From positions 1 to 6,394 of the forward strand of contig CADBNQ010000105.1 in the NCBI GenBank assembly GCA_902796045.1: 6,394 nucleotides of DNA, read 5' to 3'. Below are positions 1 to 6,200 of this stretch, piece by piece. The notes below the pieces were generated by a model that was given only the letters and a program-made list of their open reading frames with translations, was not told where the DNA came from and searched no databases. A program made the position numbers and the translations under genes. Position 1 is the stretch's first letter; each line of letters starts with the position of its first letter. The DNA comes from an uncultured Lachnospiraceae bacterium (lineage in GTDB: Bacteria > Bacillota > Clostridia > Lachnospirales > Lachnospiraceae).

Positions 1-1
1 A

Positions 2-1231
2 AGGACTGTGCCTCTGGTATCCAAGGTCTGCGGGATCCGCATGGTCCCCATTGCCACGGATATCATCACTTCCGAGCTGACAGGGAGGCCCTCTCCTGTG
101 GCAGATCTCAGGGAGAGAGAGATTCCCTACTATGGCGTGAAGGAGGCCGTCTTCCCCTTCAATATGTTCCAGGAAGTGGATCCGGTACTGGGACCGGAGA
201 TGCGGTCTACCGGTGAGGTGCTGGGCATGGCCCCGACGACCGGTGAGGCCTTCTTCAAGGCAGAGGAAGGTGCCTCGGCCCTTCTGCCCACAGAAGGGAC
301 CGTGCTGATTTCTGTCAACGACAAGGATAAGCCTGAGGCGGCAGATGTTGCCAAGGACTTCTATGAGGCCGGCTTCTCCATCATGGCAACCGGCAGGACC
401 TGTGATCTGATCAGGGAGGCAGGCATTCCTGCAAGAAAAGTCAGGAAGCTTTACGAGGGCCGTCCCAATATCCAGGACTTCATCACCAACGGAGATATCC
501 AGGTGATTGTGAACTCCCCTGTCGGAAAGGCCAGCATCCATGACGACAGCTACTTAAGAAAGGCAGCCATCAAGAACAGGGTGCCATATATGACAACCAT
601 CGCAGCAGGCAAGGCGGCTGCAGAAGGGATCCGTCAGATCGTTAAGAAAGGAAGCTCTGACCTGTATTCGCTCCAGGAGTGGCATGCCAGGATCGGGACG
701 AAGCAGCCGAAGAATGATGTGATGAAGGCGCTTCTTGAAAGGCGGAGCATCCGCAGCTTTACAGACAGGGAGATCTCAAAGGAGATCCTTTCAGACATCG
801 TGGACGCAGGGCTCCACGCACCAAGCGGCAGGGGCTTAAAGACCTGGAAGTTTACGGTGGTCACGGACAGAAAGATCATCAGGAACCTGGCCGCTGCCAT
901 CAAGGAGGAGCTGGGCAGGGAGGCCTATGATATGTACGATCCCACGGTCCTGATCATCCCCTCCAATCTGCGGGACAGCAAGTACGGCATCGAGGACAAT
1001 GCCTGTGCCCTGGAGAATATCTTCCTGGCAGCCTGGTCTTTCGGTGTGGGTTCTGTGTGGATCAACCAGATCCGGGATATCTGCGATGCTGAAAGCATCC
1101 GGCCCATTCTCGACAGCCTGCACATCCCGGCCGACCATGTGATCTACGGCATGGCAGCTCTGGGCTATCCGGATACTTCCGCCCCTGTCCATGAGTTTAA
1201 ACGGATCGGTGATATAGAGTGGATTGAGTAA
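2..1231 (+). CDS. carB: Carbamoyl-phosphate synthase large subunit (C-terminal part) fused to a nitroreductase-like domain; 5' end outside window
   Basis: CarB makes carbamoyl phosphate from bicarbonate, ATP and ammonia delivered by the small subunit, feeding pyrimidine and arginine synthesis in the cytoplasm. Numbering from the GTG codon at 8, residues 1-90 are the end of the second ATP-grasp half, with the CarB signatures PYYGVKEAVFPFN and DPVLGPEMRSTGEVLG. Residues 95-213 are the MGS-like allosteric domain (EGRPNIQDFITNG). LQEWHARI at 222-229 matches the usual CarB C-terminus (VQEMHAQIK in E. coli). The frame does not stop there. After a short linker, residues 236-407 form a nitroreductase-family domain with ERRSIRSF at 244-251, APSGRG at 271-276, a GVGSVWINQ segment and GMAALGYP near the end, which are FMN-binding landmarks of the family. 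The GTG at 8 is an internal valine: the preceding in-frame codons read Arg-Thr, giving the conserved RTVPxVSKV. The Met at 722 lacks a good ribosome binding site, so a single fused polypeptide is likely. The nitroreductase substrate is unknown. Confidence 0.95.
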   Translation, partial: RTVPLVSKVCGIRMVPIATDIITSELTGRPSPVADLREREIPYYGVKEAVFPFNMFQEVDPVLGPEMRSTGEVLGMAPTTGEAFFKAEEGASALLPTEGTVLISVNDKDKPEAADVAKDFYEAGFSIMATGRTCDLIREAGIPARKVRKLYEGRPNIQDFITNGDIQVIVNSPVGKASIHDDSYLRKAAIKNRVPYMTTIAAGKAAAEGIRQIVKKGSSDLYSLQEWHARIGTKQPKNDVMKALLERRSIRSFTDREISKEILSDIVDAGLHAPSGRGLKTWKFTVVTDRKIIRNLAAAIKEELGREAYDMYDPTVLIIPSNLRDSKYGIEDNACALENIFLAAWSFGVGSVWINQIRDICDAESIRPILDSLHIPADHVIYGMAALGYPDTSAPVHEFKRIGDIEWIE

Positions 1232-1301
1232 CCTTATACACTGAACAAAAATGTACGGTATCCAGAACAAGAACTGTCTTTTTATACAGAGATTTTTGCG
1301 C

Positions 1302-1307
1302 TATAAT
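1302..1307 (+). promoter_or_regulatory. Probable -10 box of the mtnN-deoD promoter
   Basis: A perfect TATAAT lies 41 bases before the mtnN start, in an AT-rich patch after carB. The -35 region is poor: at 17-base spacing there is only a T-rich hexamer (1279-1284) with three matches to TTGACA. No strong terminator is visible between the carB stop and this site, so read-through from carB may also contribute. The call rests on the -10 match and position only. Confidence 0.5.
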
Positions 1308-1334
1308 GACCCTATGATGACAAAGAGTTTGCCC

Positions 1335-1340
1335 GGGAGG
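1335..1340 (+). promoter_or_regulatory. Ribosome binding site of mtnN
   Basis: GGGAGG sits 8 bases before the ATG at 1349, which supports that start codon. The protein then begins at the same place as known family members. Confidence 0.8.
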
Positions 1341-1348
1341 AACACAGT

Positions 1349-2053
1349 ATGGTTTGTATCGGCATAATCGGCGCCATGGACAAGGAGATAGAGGCCCTGA
1401 TCCATGAGATGAAGGATAAAGAAGAGAAGACGATGGCGGGGATGACTTTCCATCGGGGAACGCTGTGGGAAAGAGATGTCGTGGTTGTAAAGTGCGGCGT
1501 GTGCAAGGTGAATATGGCCGTCTGTACCCAGCTGATGATCGACCTTTATGAGGTGGATATGCTGATCAATACCGGCGTGGCCGGATCCCTCAGGCCCGAG
1601 ATCAGGATAGGAGATATGGTGATTTCCTCTGACGCCATGCAGCATGATGTGGATTCCACGGGCAGCGGCTATAAGCCCGGTGAGATTCCTTTTATGGAGA
1701 CATCTGTCTTTAAGGCAGATCCTGAGCTGGTCGCCATGGCCAGGGACGCCTGCCGGATCATTAACCCGGAGATAGGCTGCCATGTAGGCCGGGTCGTTAC
1801 AGGGGATCAGTTTATCTGTGACAGTGCCCGAAAGGCAGATATCGTGAAGAAATTTGATGCCTGCTGCGTTGAGATGGAGGGAGGAGCCATGGCCCAGGTT
1901 GCCATGCTCAACAAGGTTCCCTTTGTGATCATCCGGGCCATCTCTGACCAGGCAGATGACAGTGCCTTTGTCTCCTATGAAGAGTTCGTAGACCAGGCAG
2001 TAGTCCATACCCTGAAGCTGCTTGCAGCCATGTTTATCAAGATGGGACAGTAG
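1349..2053 (+). CDS. mtnN: 5'-methylthioadenosine/S-adenosylhomocysteine nucleosidase
   Basis: This cytoplasmic enzyme hydrolyses 5'-methylthioadenosine and S-adenosylhomocysteine (also 5'-deoxyadenosine in known members) to adenine and the thioribose or ribosyl product. It clears inhibitory products of SAM-dependent methylation, polyamine synthesis and radical SAM enzymes. The 234 residues match the usual family length (232 in E. coli). The N-terminus IGIIGAMDKEIEAL carries the general-acid/base glutamate Glu13 (E. coli Glu12). INTGVAGSL (73-81) is the nucleoside phosphorylase-like glycine loop. VEMEGGA (174-180) holds the ribose-contacting Met176 and Glu177, and RAISDQAD (196-203) holds the catalytic Asp200 (E. 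coli Asp197). All key residues are intact. The stop is 48 bases before the likely deoD start, so the two are probably co-transcribed; adenine release and purine nucleoside phosphorolysis are linked salvage steps. Alternatives within the PNP/UDP superfamily are unlikely given the VEMEG and ISDxAD motifs. Confidence 0.95.
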   Translation: MVCIGIIGAMDKEIEALIHEMKDKEEKTMAGMTFHRGTLWERDVVVVKCGVCKVNMAVCTQLMIDLYEVDMLINTGVAGSLRPEIRIGDMVISSDAMQHDVDSTGSGYKPGEIPFMETSVFKADPELVAMARDACRIINPEIGCHVGRVVTGDQFICDSARKADIVKKFDACCVEMEGGAMAQVAMLNKVPFVIIRAISDQADDSAFVSYEEFVDQAVVHTLKLLAAMFIKMGQ

Positions 2054-2085
2054 GTACAGCCGGGGGACGACAGTATGACCAGAAC

Positions 2086-2091
2086 AGGAGG
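2086..2091 (+). promoter_or_regulatory. Ribosome binding site that decides the deoD start
   Basis: A perfect AGGAGG ends 10 bases before the ATG at 2102. An in-frame ATG at 2075 would place this element inside the coding region and has only a GGGGGA stretch (2062-2067) ahead of it. The downstream ATG is therefore preferred; it also gives a 242-residue protein, close to the 239 of E. coli DeoD. Confidence 0.7.
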
Positions 2092-2101
2092 TAGAATAGA
2101 T

Positions 2102-2830
2102 ATGAGAGTTTCACCATCTGCATGTATCCAGCTTAAAGAAGGGACACACATCGCAAAGAGTGTTCTCATGCCTGGAGATCCTCTCCGGGCGAAGTACATA
2201 GCCGAGACCTACCTTGAGAATCCGGTTCTTTTTAATGATGTCCGGAACATGCTTGGCTATACAGGAACATTTCAGGGGAAGGAAGTATCGGTGATGGGGT
2301 CAGGTATGGGGATACCCTCTATGCTGATCTACGCCCATGAGCTTTACAATTTCTTCGGAGTGGAAACCATTATCCGTGTAGGCTCAGCAGGAGCTCTGCA
2401 GGACCAGGTGAATCTGAGAGATGTTGTGATTCCGGATTCGGCAGTCACCAACTCCTCCAGCGTGAAGAGCTACGGCCTGCTCGGCGTCAGCAAGCCCCGC
2501 GCGGACAAGCAGCTTCTGGCTGCGGCCAGGCTGACGGCTGAGGGGATCGGGGTCAAGGTGCATGTGGGTCCGGTGTTTACCACGGATTATTTCTACAATC
2601 CTGACCAGAAGGCCAGCCAGAAGGCCAGGAACAGGGGTCTTCTTGCTGTAGAGATGGAGACAGCAGGTCTTTACATGTGCGCAGAGGCCAACAAGAAGAA
2701 AGCCCTCTCCATCCTAAGCATATCGGACATTGTCAGGACAGGCGAGATGCTCTCTCCTGAGGAGATCCGGGAAGGCTTTAATGATATGATGAAGATCGCC
2801 CTGGTCACAGCGGTATGCAGTATGGAGTGA
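2102..2830 (+). CDS. deoD: Purine nucleoside phosphorylase, DeoD type
   Basis: DeoD-type enzymes are usually hexamers that reversibly split purine (deoxy)ribonucleosides with phosphate into the free base and (deoxy)ribose 1-phosphate, in cytoplasmic purine salvage. Residues 23-29 (MPGDPLR) are the phosphate-binding loop; Arg48 (NDVRNM) and Arg92/Ser95 (IIRVGSAGA) are the other phosphate ligands of the family. FTTDYFYNPD (159-168) and VEMETAGLY (183-191) form the nucleoside pocket. SISDI (206-210) contains the catalytic Asp209 and EEIREGFNDMM its partner Arg223. Oddities: the histidine near the N-terminus that reaches the neighbouring subunit's active site (His4 in E. coli) appears to be Cys8 here, with one extra residue before MPGDPLR, and the residue after the catalytic Asp is Ile rather than the His of E. 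coli and B. subtilis. The alternative start at 2075 would add nine residues. It lies just after mtnN and is followed by hairpins at 2890 and 2923, consistent with the end of an operon. Confidence 0.93.
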   Translation: MRVSPSACIQLKEGTHIAKSVLMPGDPLRAKYIAETYLENPVLFNDVRNMLGYTGTFQGKEVSVMGSGMGIPSMLIYAHELYNFFGVETIIRVGSAGALQDQVNLRDVVIPDSAVTNSSSVKSYGLLGVSKPRADKQLLAAARLTAEGIGVKVHVGPVFTTDYFYNPDQKASQKARNRGLLAVEMETAGLYMCAEANKKKALSILSISDIVRTGEMLSPEEIREGFNDMMKIALVTAVCSME

Positions 2831-2889
2831 CAGCCTGTGCTGATAAAGCAGATTATGTGTTTTTGAGAATAACAGAGAGATAATAGTAA

Positions 2890-2915
2890 GGGGGCTGTCC
2901 CGCAATACAGCCCTC
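2890..2915 (+). terminator. Hairpin after deoD, possible first part of a tandem terminator
   Basis: The stem pairs 2890-2898 (GGGGGCTGT) with 2907-2915 (ACAGCCCTC), 9 pairs including one G-U, around an 8-base loop. It is 59 bases past the deoD stop. No T-run follows directly, so on its own it may protect the 3' end of the message rather than terminate. Confidence 0.45.
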
Positions 2916-2922
2916 CCCGGCA

Positions 2923-2965
2923 GGCAGGATTTCATTTTTGTATGGGATCCTGCCGATTTTATTTT
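2923..2965 (+). terminator. Probable intrinsic terminator of mtnN-deoD
   Basis: GGCAGGAT (2923-2930) pairs perfectly with ATCCTGCC (2947-2954) around a 16-base loop, followed by GATTTTATTTT, a T-rich tail. An alternative register pairs CGGCAGG (2918-2924) with CCTGCCG (2949-2955). The loop is larger than ideal, but the position and T-rich tail fit termination of the upstream operon. Confidence 0.6.
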
Positions 2966-2978
2966 GATCAGATGGGAG

Positions 2979-3007
2979 AAGACTCCCTCTTCTATAAGGA
3001 GAGTCTT
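2979..3007. repeat. Imperfect inverted repeat upstream of the AT-rich promoter region
   Basis: AAGACTC (2979-2985) pairs with GAGTCTT (3001-3007), and CCT (2986-2988) with AGG (2997-2999) beyond one bulged A, around an 8-base loop. No T-run follows on either strand, so it is a poor terminator. It ends 22 bases before the putative -35 box and could be an operator or only a chance hairpin. Confidence 0.35.
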
Positions 3008-3029
3008 GAATAAAAATGTTAAAAAATAT

Positions 3030-3059
3030 TTAACTATACATATGGATTATCTATATGAT
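3030..3059 (+). promoter_or_regulatory. Candidate promoter of the large secreted-protein gene
   Basis: TTAACT (3030-3035, four of six matches to TTGACA) and TATGAT (3054-3059, five of six matches to TATAAT) are separated by 18 bases in a very AT-rich block. TATGATA recurs at 3064-3070, and TAAAAT at 3059-3064 is another possible -10, so the exact box is uncertain. Transcription would begin around 3066-3070, leaving a leader of roughly 150 bases. Confidence 0.4.
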
Positions 3060-3069
3060 AAAATATGAT

Positions 3070-3123
3070 ATCAGGGCCTGCGGCGCATCGCAGACGCCTT
3101 AGCGTGCAAAGCAATGCTCTGAT
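3070..3123 (+). ncRNA. Candidate structured leader RNA (three-way junction) at the 5' end of the secreted-protein mRNA
   Basis: The closing stem pairs 3070-3077 (ATCAGGGC) with 3116-3123 (GCTCTGAT), 8 pairs with one G-U. Directly inside it are hairpin 3078-3093 (CTGCG/CGCAG, 6-base loop) and hairpin 3094-3105 (ACGC/GCGT, CTTA loop), leaving the single strand GCAAAGCAAT (3106-3115). It starts about where transcription from the upstream promoter would begin. I do not recognise a known riboswitch class; it may be a regulatory element or a simple 5' stabiliser. Confidence 0.35.
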
Positions 3124-3165
3124 TGAACATATAGTATTTTAGAATGTCTTTTTTTTTCAGAGCAT
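3114..3165 (+). repeat. Inverted repeat competing with the leader junction
   Basis: ATGCTCTG (3114-3121) is perfectly complementary to CAGAGCAT (3158-3165) across a 36-base spacer that ends in nine T (3149-3157). The left arm overlaps the 3' strand of the junction's closing stem, so the two pairings exclude each other. A direct GATTGAA repeat (3121-3127 and 3171-3177) follows or overlaps each arm. Confidence 0.4.
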
Positions 3166-3204
3166 CATTTGATTGAATCTGTCGTTTATGATCATGCATT
3201 TATA

Positions 3205-3210
3205 GAGGAG
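3205..3210 (+). promoter_or_regulatory. Ribosome binding site of the large secreted-protein gene
   Basis: GAGGAG lies 9 bases before the ATG at 3220. The codons after that ATG encode a standard export signal, so the start is well supported. Confidence 0.8.
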
Positions 3211-3219
3211 AAGAATCAC

Positions 3220-6200
3220 ATGAGGAAGAAGTTGAGAGGTCTTGCGGTACGCCTGGCCGCCATGGTCACCATGGCTTCGCTTATGACGTCTGTCCAGGTA
3301 GATGCTTCCGGAACGAAGAGGAAGCCGATTGCTGACGCCGTCAGCTATTACAAGGAGGACGGAGTCAACACCGGAATCAGGAGTATCACCCTGAATCCCT
3401 ACACTTACTACAACATCAGCAGAGATCCGGAGCTGAATCCGCCTGTGAACGGGAAACAGAATCCCACCCTCGCATTGAAGAAATCTCTTCTTCTTAAGAT
3501 TGCCCAGAAGGAGATTTTTCCCCGGTGGGGCCTTATTGCTGAGGGGATCTTCCGGGACCAGGCCAATCAGCTGGTAACCATAGAGGGAAGCGGGATGATG
3601 AAGTCTGACACCTCATCCAGCGAATCTTTTGACCGCCATTTTTCCTATGGAAAGAGCGGTGTCAATTCGAGCTACAGCAAGTATAAATGGGCCCTTGAAG
3701 ACCTGGCAGACACGCTGGGCAGACCGGCCTCCAAGTCAGGAAAAAGTAACGCAGAGCAGACTGAGTTCAAGATCCTGAAAGGGAGCACCAACAATGATGA
3801 GGTGGTCTACTCAGGAATCTATCCCATTAATAACCTGAAGGAAGCCAGGACCCTTATGGGCAAGGGCCTGAGAGCCTGTGCCGATGATAACGACGTCTCA
3901 GTCAGTGATTTCCTTGGCGATAAAAAAGACAAAAGCGACAGCAAATATCGGCTGCCTGATCTGGATAATGATAAAACCGGGGCAGGATTCTGTAATGTTG
4001 TCACCTGTGTCAACAGAGCCGGAGATTCGTGGGATTATGATTATGTGACTTTCGGAATAGCAGCCTATGATTTTGATGTGACCCCTATTTCCGCGGACAA
4101 GCTAAAATACATTGAGGCTGCTCAGGGACTCACTATCGAGGAGGCTGCCAAAAAAGGCATGTCCGGCGTCTATTTTGACGACGGCGGCAGCACATCGACC
4201 AGGAGCTATTTAAAGAACAGCTCTTCTGTGGAGAACACCGTGACCACTTCTCTGGAGAACAACGAATCGGAAGAAGTGTCCATGACCACGGAGGAGACCT
4301 TTGAGTGGGGGATGGAGCAGGAGATCGGCGTCGACATCAACTTAGGCGGATACGGCACGAAGGGTGACGAGGCCTTTATGTTCCCCCAGGCCACCCTCCA
4401 TATCCAGCAAAACTTTCATGAGACCTGGAGCACCATGAAAGGGAAAGGGGAGACAAAAGCCAAAAGCTACACCAGGAATATCAGCACGGAGACGGCTCTT
4501 CCTCCTCATACCGCTGCCGTAGTGAAGAGCAATATTCAGAAATCCGACGAGAAGGAAGACTTCCAGCAGCCGGTTGTCCTTAACTATAAGGTGGCGATCT
4601 TTGCCATGAGCGGGGATTATTACAACGGATCTATGGGTCTGGGCCGGATCGACCCCAACATCTATGATAAACAGTGGATGAGTGTGATCTTTGACGGATC
4701 AGATTCCTACGATCCGGGAGGGAATAATGCCCTGGCCAGCCTCTATACAAGGGCTGTGGAGGAAAAGAATGTTGACGGTTATGATGGCGTTCACGGAAGA
4801 TACAGGAACTGGTGTGACAAGAAAGTCTGGAGAAGCAGCAACGATATCGGCTGGGATAATGTGGCCAGCAGCATCAGTACGGATAACCGGGTATCCCATA
4901 TCATCAAGAGGCCTACCGATGCCGGAGAGAAGAGCACGCTGACAGACCTGGCCTCAGAGCTGCCCTTTGCGGAGATGGCTTCTGTATTCAACCGCAAAAG
5001 GGATATCATGAACACGGAGATTGAGAAGATCATCCCTCTCTATAACATTAAGCGGATTGATGCCGGCACCAGCCATTTTGACCTGGATCCCATGGCGAAC
5101 TATCAGATGTATCTGGATTCGATCAAACTGAATGCTTCCGACGCTTCCGGTGTGGAGTTTTACGGATTTGATCCGGACTGGGGACATTGGGAACTTTCCG
5201 GATCAGATCAGAACGGAATAGAGCTGATCACAAATGAGAATTCCGGCAGCCAGTCAGTCAAGGTAGCTAGTTCAGCAGTAGGTAAAAAATACTATCTGAA
5301 GTGGAAATTTAACGAGGATGCCGAAATCTGCACCAATGAAGATCCGGAGGGGATGACGCCGGAGCAGCTGGCTGCTGTAGAGACTCCGACGGTAGAGATC
5401 AATGTCAAACAGAACGCTGATAATATCACAGATCTAAAGATCCCCCAGGAGTACCAGACCTACTCCAGTATCTACACCAAACCATTTAATATCAATCAGG
5501 TCGTCAGAGCGAAAGCTGTCGGCGCCAACAATACCAACTACTATGTCCCCGTTTTCTGGGAAGGCGGCAGCTTTATCAGTGAGAACGGAGACGTGAAGTT
5601 CCCCGCCCCCGGACAGTACAGCGTCAGAGCTTATGTGAAGAAGGGGAGCGGAACCAGGATATATTCAGATTACATCAACCTCACGGCCACCGCGCTCAGG
5701 GAAGTAAGGTTTGCCAGACCGGCAGATCTGGAAGAAGGGGATTTTAAGCTGACCAGGAAACATCCCTCCCGGTCTCTGGACTTAAATACCTTCATCAGTT
5801 ACTATGATCAGACAGGAAAGCCCTGGAAAGGGGATACTCTGGAAGCGGACAGTCACCTGACCTTTACGGTAGATGACACTGAGAATGCCCAGATCAGTAA
5901 CGGGATCCTGACAGTCTCCGCCCCGGGAGACTACGATGTGACCGCCTCCACCACCTTTGATTACGGCGGATCGCCGGTGATCATGAAGAAGACGCTCCAC
6001 TTTACCTTCGTCCATGAAGACTGGCTGGAGACCATCGAGATGGAGAAGCCCTCCGTCAGCATCAGAGAGCTGCGGCTGGAGGAACCGGAAGACGAGGTTA
6101 AGATCAGCAACCTGAAAGGCCTTCTGCGCTATTACGACCAGAACAATAATGAATGGACAGGATCAAAACCGACAGTGAAGTTTACCATCACACCCGCTAC

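Larger units (their letters stand above)
2831..3219. other. 389-base intergenic region between deoD and the secreted-protein gene
   Basis: No credible gene is seen on either strand. In order it holds two hairpins after deoD (2890-2915 and 2923-2954), an imperfect inverted repeat (2979-3007), an AT-rich promoter-like stretch (3008-3070), a GC-rich segment able to fold as a three-way junction (3070-3123), a run of nine T (3149-3157) and the ribosome binding site of the next gene. Each is listed separately. Confidence 0.8.

Noticed and set aside
8..10. GTG as the start codon of the first gene
   Set aside because: The preceding in-frame codons encode Arg-Thr, giving the conserved CarB stretch RTVPxVSKV, so the frame enters from outside the window and GTG is an internal valine.
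722..1231. The nitroreductase domain as a separate gene starting at the ATG at 722
   Set aside because: No Shine-Dalgarno-like sequence stands at a usable distance before this ATG, and the frame is open through from CarB.
836..1270. Open frame on the - strand opposite the nitroreductase domain
   Set aside because: Antisense to a recognised domain, and its product resembles no known family.
1274..1298. Terminator between carB and mtnN
   Set aside because: CTGT/ACAG gives only four pairs and the following T-run is short and offset, so termination here cannot be supported.
1301..2008. Long open frame on the - strand opposite mtnN (235 codons)
   Set aside because: It lies opposite a clearly identified mtnN with all catalytic residues, and its translation resembles no known protein.
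2714..2935. Small - strand open frame across the end of deoD
   Set aside because: It overlaps deoD and the hairpin region, and its product resembles nothing.
3072..3121. Cyclic di-GMP (GEMM) or another known riboswitch
   Set aside because: The single strand GCAAAGC is reminiscent, but the conserved core and tetraloop/receptor arrangement of GEMM-I are absent, and I cannot match other classes.
3125..3157. Intrinsic terminator ending in the run of nine T
   Set aside because: Only a weak AT-rich stem of four to five pairs (ACAT/ATGT) precedes the T-run, too weak for termination.
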